Shown: positions 24,234 to 36,959 of the stretch, piece by piece
Position numbering within the stretch: the stretch's first letter is position 1
Layout of the letters: every line of letters begins with the position of its first letter
DNA from: Fennellomyces sp. T-0311
Taxonomy: Eukaryota > Mucoromycota > Mucoromycetes > Mucorales > Lichtheimiaceae
Direction of reading: 5' to 3'
DNA length: 64,000 bases
Assembly: GCA_025266875.1 (NCBI GenBank)
Contig: JALLLT010000010.1
Coordinates: forward strand, 620,001-684,000
Program-made: the position numbers and the translations under genes
Notes under the pieces: generated by a model
Database searches by the model: none
Seen by the model: the letters and a program-made list of their open reading frames with translations, nothing else
What the model was told of the DNA's origin: nothing

Positions 24234-24981
24234 ATGGAATACAATGACAGCTCCACTTCCCGCGAATGGGATGTCAATCTGGAATTGACTCTGTTAAATG
24301 CCGTGGCACGCTGCAAACCAGTGGGTGTGTATGTCATGGTGCCTTGAATAGCGCAATGACAATACCAACATGTTTTACTTTAGGCATTCACAAGCACTTT
24401 CGGATAATCAGCATCCAACGGCAATTCAATGAAAAGAGCCCAACGCAATACTCGCTCCAGGACATACGCGACCGCCTGAGCGACTATTACAACATGAGCG
24501 CGCTGGAGGAACTAGTGAGTGTGTTCTTGCGTAACGTTGCAGAAACAGGGGGGGTGCGGCAGTGGTTCTAATTAACGGTCGATCGCAAAGGACAAGGAGG
24601 ATGAAGAGCAGGACGAAGAGGAGGACGACGAGGCATCGCTGCACGAGTTCAGCCTCCCACTGGACGAGTACGAGCAACTGATATCGGAGCACCGACAGGA
24701 CCAAGAGTCGTCGCCGTCATCGTCGCCCTCACCTGCAAAAAAGGCCCGGACGATAAAAAGGGAGACGTCGCCCATCTCGTCGCTGAGCCCAACCCCGACG
24801 CCGGAGCCGGAAGAAGGTAAATAAAATGTCGGTTGATCGTTTGCATGGCCGGCGCAACGCTAAATCACTCTGCCATCCAGGCAAGCCCAGTTCACGACGG
24901 TCAGCCAGGGGCGCCAAGAAGGACAGCCGCAAGAAGCCGTCCAAGGCCAGTGCATCGTCCAGTCGACGGCGGAAACGATAA
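24234..24981 (+). CDS. EAF7: Eaf7/MRGBP subunit of the NuA4 histone acetyltransferase
   Basis: Four exons: ATG 24234 to ~24331, ~24385-24513, ~24587-24817 and ~24881-24981, about 185 residues. The CT20/Eaf7 domain opens with WDVNLELTLLNAVARCKPVG, continues over intron 1 as GIHKHFRIISIQRQF and ends SLQDIRDRLSDYYNMSALEE, the typical family pattern. The rest is an acidic stretch, a FSLPLDEY motif also common in this family, and a Ser/Lys/Arg-rich tail that looks like a nuclear localisation signal. Eaf7 forms a small module with Eaf5/Eaf3 in NuA4 and helps transcription-linked H4 acetylation. It starts 217 bases after the PPR stop. Confidence 0.9.
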
Positions 24982-25167
24982 GCTTGTCCTGACACATGTG
25001 AAAGAGAAACGCTTGTTTCGACGGTTACCGCCACTTGTTGGGGAACCAATCGTGCTTCCTTGGCGCAGTTTCAAATTTTTTTCTTTGGAGTGGCATCATT
25101 CCTCCTTTTCAAAATAAAGCAGAAGGCATCTTGCCCTTTCTTCTCCTCTTTTCACCTTTTTCTTGAC

Positions 25168-26438
25168 ATGGCGGCGGACGACAAGACGGCACAACCGGTC
25201 ATTGATGAGGCCATCGAGCGCGGCTGGGAGATCCCTGACTTCACTATCAAGGAGATCCGAGATGCTATCCCAGCCCACTGTTTCCGTCGAGACACCTTCC
25301 GTTCGTTCACCTACGTATTCCACGACATCTTCCTCATCGCCGTCTTGGCCTATGCTGCCTCCTACATCGACGACATCCCCTCGCAGGCCGCCCGCGTGGT
25401 GCTCTGGCCGCTCTACTGGATTGCCCAGGGCATCGTCGGCACCGGCGTGTGGGTTATCGGCCACGAATGCGGCCACCAGGCATTCAGCCCTTCCAAGGTA
25501 AGATATATACATAGCAGATCGAGCACTGGATGGCCACTAACCAGCCCTTGCAAACAGGCCATCAACAATGGCGTCGGCATGGTGCTGCACTCTGCCTTGC
25601 TTGTGCCCTATCACTCGTGGAAACTGTCGCATTCGCGCCACCACAAGGCCACCGGCCATATGAGCAAAGATCAGGTAAACGCTAATATTTTTATATGAAT
25701 CGTTGGGCTGGCCTTAACCCTTTCGTATTGCAAAAGGTCTTCCTCCCATCCACTCGATCCAAGGTCGGCTTGCCTGCACGTGACCAGGACCCCGAAGGCG
25801 ATGGACCTCACAGCGCCTTTGATGAGAGCCCTCTTGCCACGCTGTGGGGCATGTTTTTGATGTTTGGTTTCGGCTGGCCCTTGTATCTGCTGACCAACGT
25901 TGCCGGCCAGGACTATCCCGGCTGGGCCTCGCACTTCAACCCTTACTGTGCCATCTTTGAGGAGCATCATTTCTGGGAGGTGATGCAGTCGACTGCTGGT
26001 GTTTCGGTGACCATCGGTATCTTGACCTACCTCGGCCAGACCTTCGGTACACTTGCTGTGATCAAGTACTACCTGATTCCTTACCTTGGCGTCAACTTTT
26101 GGCTCGTGCTGATCACCTATTTGCAACACACCCACCCTCAACTGCCCCATTACCGTGAAAACGTCTGGAACTTCCAGCGTGGTGCTGCTTTGACCATCGA
26201 TCGATCGTTCGGCATCCTTAACTATTTCCACCACCACATCTCCGACACCCACGTAGCCCATCACTTCTTCTCGACCATGCCCCATTACCATGCCGAGGAG
26301 GCCACGCATTACATCAAGAAGGCCCTGGGCAAGCATTACATGTCCGATATGACCCCCATCGCCGTCGCCTTGTGGCAGTCGTGGAAGGAGTGCCGTTTTG
26401 TTGAAGATGAAGGCGATGTCGTCTTTTACAAGAACTAG
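25168..26438 (+). CDS. Microsomal fatty acid desaturase, delta-12 type
   Basis: Three exons (25168-25497, ~25559-25674, ~25737-26438), about 380 residues. All three di-iron histidine boxes are present: HECGH (after GVWVIG), HSRHH (in SWKLSHSRHHKATGHMSKDQ) and HVAHH (in ISDTHVAHHFFSTMPHYH). Hydrophobic pairs flank the boxes, as in ER-embedded acyl-lipid desaturases that take electrons from cytochrome b5. Similarity to zygomycete delta-12 desaturases is strong along the whole length (LPEFTIKEIR-like N terminus, VPYHSW, LPHYRENVWNFQRGA, ECRFVEDEGDVVF at the end). The usual reaction is oleate to linoleate. A delta-15/omega-3 specificity cannot be excluded from sequence. Confidence 0.93.
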
Positions 26439-26653
26439 AACCATTAAACAAAAAAAAAGCGACATTAATTACCCCTCTCACTTGCTGTTTTCTTTTCATC
26501 ATCCCGCTGTATATCTTCATTAATAGTAGTTTGTGTTTTTCCTTTTTTTTCCCTCTCAAATATAACGTATCATGTGCTTGACGCGCACAGACACTTTGCA
26601 CGTGGAATATGGGATGACGCGTTCCTCTTTCTATTTTATTTGACAACCGACCC

Positions 26654-28649
26654 ATGCCATTGACAGTCGGCGATCGCATTCAGGTCAAAGAAGACTTTGC
26701 TACCGTTCGTTTCGTCGGCACAGTCGACGGTAGCAAGGGCGAATGGCTAGGAGTGGAATGGGACGATCCTGCCCGAGGCAAACACGATGGTTCACACAAT
26801 GGAAAACGTTACTTTGCATCGTCAAGGTTTGATTGGATTTTAACAAATAACAATGAAAATAAAAGAAGAAGTTAATCGAGTTTCAGCGGACAACCGACAG
26901 CGTGTTCGTTTATACGACCTCACCCCACCAAAGTATTAACTGCCCGACCGTTTGCACCAGTACTGGTGGAAAAGTACCTCGATCCATCGACAGGTACCGA
27001 TGCATATGTGGCCGAAAAAGATCTGGGCGAGGTTTACTTTGGTGGAAGGAAGGATTTGGTGGTGGAAACCGTCGGATTCGAAAAGGTGCAACGCAAACAG
27101 AGCCAGTTGAGTCGATTGACCGTGGTTGGCCTGGCTGATCTGCAAGTGGGGTTGGCTGGTCCTCCAGGTGATATTGCTAAGCACAACTTTCGTAAGTATA
27201 TCACATACCTCTTTTGGAGTTCCTAAAATCCTAACAACCAGATAGAAATCCGTGATCTCGATCTGTCAAAAAATCTGGTGCGTTCTTGGGATACTTTGGC
27301 TGATATCGTCATTCAACTTGAAAAGCTGACTATTTTGCGTCTAAAGTAAGTGACTGTGTGTATACGTGTGTGCTTAATAGATCCTGATACTTTATAGCCA
27401 CTGTCGCATCGAATCACCCCCGGATGACCCTTCTGTTCTGATGCGAAATGGTGTCTCGCCGTTTGCACAGCTGACAACACTTGGTCTTAGCAACACACAG
27501 ATACCATGGAAACAGGTAGAACGCCTGGAACCACTTTTGCCCAACTTGGAAGAATTGCAACTCGGAAGGAATCAAATCGATGCTATCGAGAATGTCACTC
27601 CCAACCAGTTTCAACGACTAAAGTGGATTAATTTGGAAGACAATACCATCCACCAATGGAAAGCGATCGAGAGTCTCGGAAATTTGAAAAGGTAAAGAGG
27701 TTCTTGATTCAGAAGAAAAACGGAGGTTATTGACAAATTCAACAAGTCTCGAAATCTTGTACCTCAACGGCAACCAAATTCCTTCGATCGATCCGATTTC
27801 GGACGGCATGTTTGCCAGTTTAGTCTATTTGAGAGTGGATAACAATGCTCTGAATCATTGGAGTAGCTGGGACCATTTGAATACGCTACCTTCTCTGGCC
27901 AAATTACGCTCCAAAGGAAATCCTATTTTTAAAGGTACAAGAGTTTTGCTCTCTAAACGCAACGGCGCGAATTGTTAAGTCTGTCTCTAGAAACGAGTCC
28001 AGAACATGCCGCAGTGCATATCATAGGGCGGATAAAGCGACTCACTGTAGTCGATGGAAACACAGTATGAAGATTCATGCGTCAAAATATGATTAAATTT
28101 ACTTACTTTTTTTTTCAAAAGTTAATGGGAAGAGAAAGAGATGATTCTGAACGCTACTACCTCAAGTTATGTACACGCGATGCACCGACCCATGAAGAAA
28201 TTGCACGGATACATCCTCGCTACAAGGAATTATGTGATGGTATGTCTCTTTATCATTGCTAAAGTATTGGTGTCGACTAACCAATCCATCTAGTTCATGG
28301 AGAACCAAACTTGGGAGAAAAGACTGAGAAGGCAGCCACTTTGAACGATCGATTGATCGGTGTTATCATCACTCACCGACCAGCACTACCATTGAATGCA
28401 AAGAGCAAAGCTGAACTTGGAGAGCCAATCAAGTCAGTAGAAAAGCGACTTTTGGCCACAATGCTTATCCGCAACTTGCGCAACATTGTTCAAAAGCTGT
28501 TTCGCATTCCAGCTTCGCGTCAGCGTTTATATCTTTTGCAACATGCACCGTCAGGTGAACTGATGGCTATGGACCTGAATGATGAGTTACGCGACCTTCG
28601 ATTTTATGGTGTTGTGCAGGGCGACGAAATTGTTGCCACAGAAGTTTAG
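26654..28649 (+). CDS. Tubulin-folding cofactor E (TBCE/Pac2)
   Basis: About eight exons. The N-terminal CAP-Gly domain ([46 protein letters not shown]) contains the GKHDG alpha-tubulin-tail binding motif. A leucine-rich repeat region follows (~27150-27950: [67 protein letters not shown]). The C terminus is a ubiquitin-like fold ([40 protein letters not shown]). This is the complete TBCE architecture. The cofactor works with TBCD and TBCC to assemble and dismantle alpha/beta-tubulin dimers in the cytosol. The stop lies only 28 bases from the stop of the convergent aldo/keto reductase gene. Confidence 0.92.
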
Positions 28650-28677
28650 TTGAGTGCGTTTATTATTAAAAAAGTTA

Positions 28678-29856
28678 TCAAATCAAATAATGAGCGGGCA
28701 TGGGAGTATACTCTTCTTCCAGATACTTGACTTCTTCGTCGGTAAGCTGAATGCTCAGTGCAGCCACAGCTTCATGCAAATGAGACTCTTTGCCGATTCC
28801 GATAATAGGCGATGTAACGTTCGGCTTGCTGAAAAGCCAAGCTAATGCAATCTACAAGTATTGTTAGTTTTTTCATTCCTTTATATAGTAAGAATTGCAC
28901 TTACTTGGGATGGACTAAAGTTCTTTTTTTGGGCAAGTTCTTCCACGCGATCAATAATGGCATCGTTGCGTAGCAATCCAAAAGCAGCAGCAGTTTGCTC
29001 GCTTCGCGATGTACTGCGGCTGCGACCAGATAACTGACCCATTGCCAAAGGCGACCACGGAATCATTGCCATACCTTGGTCCTGCAGCACTGGAATCATC
29101 TCGTGCTCCTCCTCACGATAAAGCAGATTGTACAAGTTTTGCATACTGACAAACTTGGTCCAACCATGTTTTTCAGCAATCATATTCGCCTTTTGAAGTT
29201 GCCACGCAGGCATCGAACATGCTCCGATATAATGCACTTTGCCACGCTTAACAAGATCGTGCAATGCTTCCATGGTTTCTTCCATTGTTGTGTTCTATTT
29301 TTTTTTAAAAAAAAAAGTAAATATGTGTAGCGGCAATGAGTGCAAAAAAAAACAACTTACCGGATCAAGTCTGTGAATCTGTAAAATATCCACATAATCT
29401 AACTGCAACCGTTCAAGAGACCCTTCTAATGCCTCCATGATATGCTTTCGAGATAAACCCCATTGATTTATCAATGTAGTATCTTGTTCAATCATTTTGG
29501 ATGATACTATTGGATGTGACATGACGGGAAAAAACACTTTGGTGGCAACGACAATACGAGATCGTACCATATTGTGTTCCTTGATGGCCTTGCCTAGCAC
29601 ACGTTCGCTTTCACCGCCTGAATAAGTGTCGGCAGTGTCGAAAAAGTTGATGCCAGCTTCGTATGCCTTTCCAATCAACTTGATGGACTCCTCTTCATCC
29701 TTGACCCAGTCCATCCAGCTGGATGAGCCATAGGACATGCAGCCTAAACAGATTCGCGAGACCTGTATATCACGGAAAAGTTCAATTTTACATTGCGGTT
29801 TATCACAGTAGCAACTCGACCTTGATTCCAGTGTTTCCAAAGCGAACGTATTGCAT
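28678..29856 (-). CDS. Aldo/keto reductase
   Basis: Four exons. The first (ATG 29854-29856) encodes MQYVRFGNTGIK. A ~58-base intron joins it to VSRICLGCMSYGS. The next exons carry FFDTADTYSGGESERVLGKA (catalytic Asp and Tyr), RIVVATKVFF (Lys) and VDILQIHRLDP (His), completing the AKR tetrad, and later MIPWSPLAMGQLSGR and IIGIGKESHLHEAV for NADPH binding. The end is EEEYTPMPAHYLI. The form resembles fungal YakC/aryl-alcohol-dehydrogenase-like AKRs, about 345 residues, soluble and NADPH-dependent. The substrate is unknown. A GA-rich simple repeat lies just upstream (about 29890-29912). Confidence 0.9.
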
Positions 29857-29989
29857 TGCGTGTTTTATTGACGTTGTGTGCGATATGCGAGAAAAAGAGA
29901 GAGAGAGAGAGGGATGCTTTGCAGAAATGAGTTTGTTATTGGAAAAGAGAGAATAATGAAATGTAAAAAAGATTTAGGGGGGGAATGCA

Positions 29990-31720
29990 TCACCAATCAC
30001 GACTAAGGTGTCGCTCTAGTGCCTGTACATCTGCTGTGGATGGGCCAATCAATCGACGACGATATTCTACCCGTATACTATCATCGCTGTCCATCAACTT
30101 GAAATCATCCTCATCCATATCTTCTGGCTCTCCAACAAACAGGTCCGATGCAACGATCATTCCTTCTGTTTGTACCGTGTCCTGCACAGCGATATCACGA
30201 CCTTCTTGAACGGCTGCCACAGCATTCATATGTGCCTCTGCAGCAGATTGCGATATTGGCGTTGCAATCGAGCTTCCAGTGTACCGCCGTCGAGGATGAG
30301 GATAACCGTACTGACTGTCATAATCGGACATGCTGCTGTCTGTGCTGGCAGGTACACGTAAACTGGACTGCCGGAAAGCTTCGCCCTTTGATTGCATTAC
30401 TTCGCGCAGAATCAATTGACGCAGCTCATGCTCCTCGTGGATATACTCGAAGCTTTCAAAGTCGAATGTTTCCAAACAATCGATTTCTTCGGCTGGATCC
30501 CGCATTTGTTCCACAAATGGATGTTCTAAGCCTTGGTCAGCTGTGATCCGTCGAGCTGGATCAAGATGTAACAGCTGTTTTAAGAGATCGATGCCTTCAG
30601 GAGAGCATGTGGGGAATAGTGCTTGGAAATCGATGGGCTCTTTGGGTGGTGGCTGGCCATCGCCATCCCGGAGATTCTTGATGTATTCGATGACGGACTG
30701 GGATGCGGTTTGATCCCAGAATGAAGTATCCTCTGGAAGACCGAGAATACCCACGATTTTGTGCAACTGATCGACATAGTCCGTGCCCTTGAACAGCACT
30801 TTGCGACCCAACAGCTCAGCGAAAATGCACCCAACAGACCAGATGTCGACTGTAACCGATGAGTCAGTCCCACCTCCCTTGCATCCCCGCCCATCACTTA
30901 CTCGACTTGTCGTAACTGTTGTGACTCATCATGATCTCGGGCGCACGGTACCAGCGTGTCACCACATAATGCGTCATGTGCATGCCTTCCAGCTGCGAGG
31001 ATGGCTTGGAGTATCCACGAGCCATGCCAAAGTCGCAGATGCGCAAATCACAGTTTTGATTCACGAGGATGTTGGCTACGTTGAGTTTAAGCTTTCCCGT
31101 GTCGAAATAAACGAGGTCATTTTGTTACCTGGTTTGAGATCGCGATGTAACACCTTGCAACAACAAAAAAATCATGCCCTTTAGATTACTGAGATCATGA
31201 CACTTGGATTATAAGCTTACATTGGCGCTGTGGATGTACTTTAGCCCGGAGAACAGCTGGTACATGAACCATTGATAATGGACCGGCTCCAGCTGCAAAC
31301 GGGAATGGATGATATCCGCCATGGTGGTATCGCAACAGTCCTGAATCAGATAAACCTCGTTAAAGAAGTTATAGTCCACGATATCCATGGCCCTCAGGTT
31401 GATGATGCGCGGATGCCCGTTGAAATGTTGCAACAGCTTGATTTCACGCAAGCAGCGTTTGGTGATGAGCTTCTTGTCAAAAATACGGAAACACTTCTTG
31501 ATGGCAACCACTGCAAGACACAATGAGGGAATACGCTACGAAAAGGCTCGCTCTCGCTTTCTTTACCGTCATTCGACCCGAGTTCGATAGCGCTGCATAC
31601 GGTCCCGTACGATCCGGATCCGACTTTGCGAATGATCTTGTAATTTCGCTCAATTGTGAAAACTTCACGACCACCTTCCAGCGCTACGGCATAGTGAGTA
31701 TCGTCAATGGTCATTGGCAA
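29990..31720 (-). CDS. MAP kinase with unusual THY activation loop
   Basis: Five exons, about 500 residues. The kinase has a glycine loop ([12 protein letters not shown]), VAIKK lysine, HRDLKPANILVN rebuilt across an intron, DFG ([11 protein letters not shown]) and [13 protein letters not shown]. The dual phosphorylation motif reads Thr-His-Tyr ([11 protein letters not shown]), not TEY or TGY. The MAPK insert and kinase end ([40 protein letters not shown]) are conserved. A ~150-residue tail rich in Ser, Arg and acids follows. Overall it is closest to the ERK/Slt2 class of cell-wall-integrity kinases by eye. The middle His should alter recognition by the upstream MEK. ATG 31718-31720 is the first of two in-frame starts, two codons apart. 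Confidence 0.92.
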
Positions 31721-31941
31721 AAGGAATCACAACGAAAGGAGACTATCGGAGTGAAGTGAAACCTGTTTTTTGTGGAACGAGCACCTCATGCCGTTCTCGT
31801 AACGTCTTTATTCAGAGTTACCCGGGTTTATATAAGCTATATATTTACTAGCATCACCTCGCAACAATATGAATAAAAAATAAAGAGGGGATTTGGAGCG
31901 TTATATAAATATGTAGGAGAAAGAGATAAGAAGAGCATGGA

Positions 31942-34900
31942 TTACGTGTAGAATCTGTAAAAAGACCGGTGAGCTTGCGTTCCTGCATGATCTGACGTCA
32001 ACTTACTTTTTGTTAATAAGGTATATCAGCAGGTTCACGTTCACTTTGACCATGCCGTCTAATAGATCCATCGTCTGCGCGCCCTCGAACTGTGTCTGTA
32101 GCAGGTTCTCGTACGGCATGTTGACTTGCGCCGGCTGAATGGCCCATCGCGAGTAGCCCCCTTCGATCGTTATGACGCCCACCTGATCCATCGACAGGAT
32201 GATCGATATCTTGTCGTAATGCCTTGGATTAATGCCAGCCACTTCCACCAGAATGCCGCGCTCGTAAAGTTGCTTGCCGCTGTACTTGAACGACCCAAAC
32301 TTGGGCTCGCGGTCTTCCCGCCTTAACTTGCGGACGTGGAAGTATTGGCGAGTGAACGGTAGGCCAAATCGAGAGCGTTTCTCCCGTCTCTCGGTTCGTT
32401 TTATGCAGGTGTTGAGGTAATTTTCGTAATCATTTCGCTGATCGGTCAGGTAATTCTGCTTCTTTTTGACGTGCATCAACGTTTGTCGGATCCGACTCAA
32501 TTCTCCGTCCCGTTGAACCCGCCTTAAATTCTTGCCAGTAATATCCCGTGCAATTAGATTAATCACCTGTTGATATCCTTGTTCGGCCGAAATCGCACCA
32601 CTTTTTGTCAAGTAAGACAAGAATCCACCGGTGACCTGCTTAAGCTGATAGAAACCAAGGCTAAGAAAGAACATTGTTAGCATATCAAAATTAAGGTTAT
32701 TCGTTTTTTTCTGTTTTTTAATTTACCTTTGCAGATCCAAAGGAGGACCCAATTGGCTTAATTTGACGTATCGCCGTTTTGCCGCTATCGGATCCTGTTG
32801 ATCAGCGAATTCCGTTGTCTTGAACGAATTCCACGCTTCTTCATGCTCTGGGCCGACCGGCGCTTCGAGGATGGCTTCGAGCGACTCGCCGCTTTGGATC
32901 TTGATTGTGTATATCACCAGGCGCTTTGTATCAACCAAAAGTTGTTGTTGCCGTGCAGCTGGATCCATGGGAATGTTGTCAGATGGGTGGCTCAGCGTGA
33001 GACACAAGATCGAATCGGGAAGATCGAGCGACGGGCTGAATGGCGAAGGTCCAAGATCTTGAATAATGGATCGCAATGGACCGTTCTTAAGTGGATCAAT
33101 GTCATCCATGTTATTTTCAATCGCGTAGTGAAGGTGGAAAAGCTCGTAAGGCGAGATGTAGACATTTGGCTTGTGTGTGCTGATTTGATCGTTCATTTCA
33201 TGAATATCGAAATAAGTTTCAGGTTCTTCAACGTTCGTCACTATATAATAATAAAAAGTAGGTTAGATAATCCGTTGCTTCTTGTCTGAGCATCATCAAC
33301 TCACATTCCAGGAACCAATTTGCAAAGTCGCGCGATGATTTCTTTACAAAGCCATTCAAGGGTGCAAGGAATATGTCATTGCTATCAAATTCCTGGCCAC
33401 TGGAGATTTGTTGCAACATCTTTGCAACCTATTCTTATGGATTAGATTCTGACCCTAAACCATTCTTTAAAAATACTTTTTACCTCAGCCAAGTTCTTTC
33501 GTTGGACAGGTAATACAATGGCATCGATGACTTCATACTGCTCTGGTGCACTAAAAAAAGAAATATGCGTTACTATGGTGCGATCCTTTCTAAAGACACC
33601 ATATGACTTACACAATGGCAGGATTAAGATATCGGTAGTAGATAAAATTACCGATGATGCGAACAATGCTTTCCTGAGGCTCGTTTGGGAACGCCTCTTC
33701 CATGGCAAGGCGCAGTTTGCGAGCAATAATGCGAATACCATAAGGAACATCATCGACAGTGGCTGTGATTGCTTGCAAAAAATTGGTGGTAATCTCACGC
33801 AAGTGCTGCAGATGCATTACAAAAGTATCGCGGACTTCTTCATCCTGTAAAGCATCTTGGACAGTGGCAGAATGCTTGCGCATCGATGGACGACCGGTTT
33901 GAGATTCTTCTTCATTGATAGCCTTGTGGTAAATGGCAATCGGATCGGTTTCCAAATCGAGATACTCGTTCTGCACAATTTGGCCAACAAGCGGGCTGAG
34001 TAACTTGCGAAAGAACATGCGTTCCTTGGCACCACTATCAAAAAATTTGAGTGGGTTGCTCTTATGCCAATTGATAAACATACATACCGATTGGTTTGAA
34101 CAACAAGTTTCATAAAGGTGTAGTTGCTACGCATAAATTCCTGCGTACTCTCAACGATGCCCAATTCCTCATCGATGCAACACTATATTTTTTTTGCATC
34201 AGTTAGGCTAACCAGAATACAATAAAATGGAAGTCCCACTCACCTTGCAAAGGTTAATCAACAAGTACTCCTCTCGAGCATTGGTCGCATAACCAAACAA
34301 TGTGAGTACAGTGGATTCAATCAATCTGGCACTGACACCATCGGCAAGATCGCCTCTTCCTGTCATTGATAAGAGCCGTGCAAGGTAACAAGGTTCAGTT
34401 TGAAGCACATAGACGAGTTGCTGGTATAGATCCAATCGTTTGCGGCTTTCCTTGTCGATGCCACGGAGTGAATAAGGATTGCTGTTTAAGCTGTTGGCAG
34501 CAAGTTCCGACATGCGTCGATGTTGTTGCTTCTTTTTGAATGCACCGCTGCTTTTGACCACTTCATCAATAGTAATCACGTTGCGAAGGAATAAACCAAT
34601 TTGGATATCGAGTGAATTGACGTGGGCATCCATTTGGCTGTTTTCGCGAATGGTTTGGATCAACGTTTGACGCATCTCCTCAAGAGCTATTAGTTTTTTC
34701 CCACTACTGTCAATATAACCTGCGTCTGTTTATGCACTACTACTTTACCAAGCTCTCGGTCAAAGTCAAGATCACTGTCATCAAGTAAGTGGATAAAGTT
34801 TTTAACTGTGCCGATTGACGGGTTGCTATCTGTAGCTGTAGCAATAGTTTAGTTAGTACACAATCGCCTTTTGCTCTTGTTCTGCTTAAAAGATAAAGCT

Positions 34901-36522
34901 TACTCAATCTTCGATAAGCATCACCGACAAGCTTATTTTTGACATAGTTCTGAATTTGAACAATCTTGTCCAAATTGGATTTGTAATGCGCCAAAGTGCG
35001 CTGATACTTCATCCGTGCCAGATATCCACGAGCGCCTGTTTGTAACTACGCGCGAAAAAAAAAGATTAAGCTTTTTTTTGTTTACGGTCAAGATTGCGCC
35101 CCTTACTTTAACCACCCAATCCTCCGAGCTTTCGAAAGAGATTTTCTTTTCTTCCAAATCCCTACGCAATAGCATACCGCGTGCCTGGGCTTGAACACGG
35201 GACAAGTTTGAAACAAACAAGGTAGATTGATGAACTTGCTGCATTTTCTTAAAGTTGTGGCGCGCCAACCATGTTCGTGCGACCGATTGACAGATTTTAA
35301 GTTTCGCCAGGTTTTCCGGCTGATTGAAATGCGCCTCAAGTCCTATTTTGCCGGTGTGAATACATGGCGTAAAACAGTTATCTCTCTTTTACTTTGTTCA
35401 CGAGTCATCTCACGCGTAATGTTTTGTTGCTCGTATTCTTGATCACTGTATTCGTCCTCTTCGATAATGAGTTCAGGTGTTCTGGGGACGCGATAGCTGC
35501 CATAGCCACTATCCTCGTCTGCAGTGCCAAACGTTGTTCTGATGCCTCCAAAGTCAGGCATACCCGATGTGTCAAGTGCACGTTGGGTCGCATTCAATTC
35601 CTCGACTATTCGGAAGAGGTCAGTCTATTTCCATAGAATAGATCCCTCACTCTCACCTGTGAAGTCCAAAGTACCCCAGAGATTTTTGATACTGGGAGCA
35701 ATGTTCCTTCTTGCCAGCAAATGACTATGTACAGTCATTTAGCCAAAAACAGTAGCATAAAGGACCGGATAGAACAATTACCTGAGTGCATGGATACAAT
35801 AAATCACTCTGGGAATATTTTTTTTGTCGTAAAGATCGGTAAGTTCAAACCAAAACGTTCTAGGAAGGCGTACAACTTCCAAGGCGTCCAAAAAGTAATT
35901 GATGTTATCGGAATGACGAAATTGCAGTTTTTTGCCCTAAGAAGTAAAGCAGTCAGTTTTCCAAGAATCGTATTTTTTTCTCACACAATTTACGTTATCG
36001 AAGATCTTGCGCACAACGCCATCGGTGAACCAAGCAGCAAGTTTGGCAAGAATGACACCGTTGCGCATACTTTCTTCCAATACAGTGATTGGATCGATTT
36101 CTACTTGAAGACAGTCCTCGATCCAGCTTGTGGAGGATTGTTAGTGAATGATCAAAAGCATAAGACAGTAATTTGACTTACTCTTTGGCTTCACCGATGT
36201 GACATAGGTACTCGTACGCTTGCATACGACCACGCATTTTATCCATCCATTGATAGTTTGTTATTCTGTCATCTTTCTGCAAACGAATGCGCCCTAAACA
36301 AAAAGAAGTTCATTCAATTGCCCCTGCGAATGATGCTTGTTTTTATACCTTGCAAGCCTATAAAACAAGTGAAGGTCAATATATTTTATCTGCGATTTTT
36401 TTCCGATGCAACGTACCAGCAACATCCTCGGCGCCTTCGGTGATGGTGGGTATATGGAGGTTGGACAGACCATCTCTGCCGGCTATATTTGTAAGCTCCC
36501 TCAGCGGCGTATTGTTCGTCAT
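31942..36522 (-). CDS. IQGAP-type scaffold (Rng2/Iqg1 class)
   Basis: A long gene with about 14 introns, roughly 1,200-1,300 residues. I place the start at ATG 36520-36522 (MTNNTPLRELTNIAGRDGL). The calponin-homology domain covers about 36180-35780 (WMDKMRGRMQAYEYLCHIGE, WIEDCLQVEIDPI, FRHSDNINYFLDALEVV, FWFELTDLYDKKNIPRVIYC). IQ motifs lie near 35.3-35.0 kb (VARTWLARHNF-like, VQAQARGMLLRRDLE, ARGYLARMKYQR). The RasGAP-related domain covers about 34.7-33.4 kb (GYATNAREEYLLINLCK, GNFIYYRYLNPAIV). It lacks a visible arginine finger, as is usual for IQGAPs. The C-terminal RasGAP_C domain ends LLIYLINKKFYT, its last residues coming from a tiny exon at 31942. Such proteins link Cdc42/Rho, calmodulin and actin during ring assembly and polar growth. 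Confidence 0.92.
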
Positions 36523-36959
36523 AATTCAGGGACACATAAAAAAGGGAAAGAAGAAAGGGAAGAAGAATGGAGAAGCTGCGCGCGCGCAATGCACAGACTT
36601 GATAACTTGTAAAGCAATACCAGATATGGATGGGCCGTAAACAAAAACTAAAGAAATTGGAAATGTATTTTCATGTCGTCTAACTGCATTCCTCATACCA
36701 ACTTGCTGAATTCACCTGTGTCACCGAAGATCATCAGAGCTGTATTCTGCCCACTTTGCTCTTTTATTGTTCGTTAAAATGGCTATGAATGGTTTCCATG
36801 GTTTGGGTTTCCATGGCTTTTAATTGCGTTGTTTACACTTGCTTTTGCATTTGTTTTTCCATGTTCCATATCCGTTATGTCAGGTGGTTGCAGATCATGC
36901 GCTGAAAGAGCCGCGAATTATTTTTTCAATAAAAAGTATGACCTATGATTTCTAAAGTG

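Noticed and set aside
25671..26465. Open frame of 264 codons on the minus strand
   Set aside because: It is antisense to the desaturase, whose three histidine boxes prove the plus strand.
33440..34750. RasGAP activity of the IQGAP protein
   Set aside because: The domain follows the IQGAP pattern without a visible arginine finger, so I describe it as scaffold rather than as an active Ras GAP.
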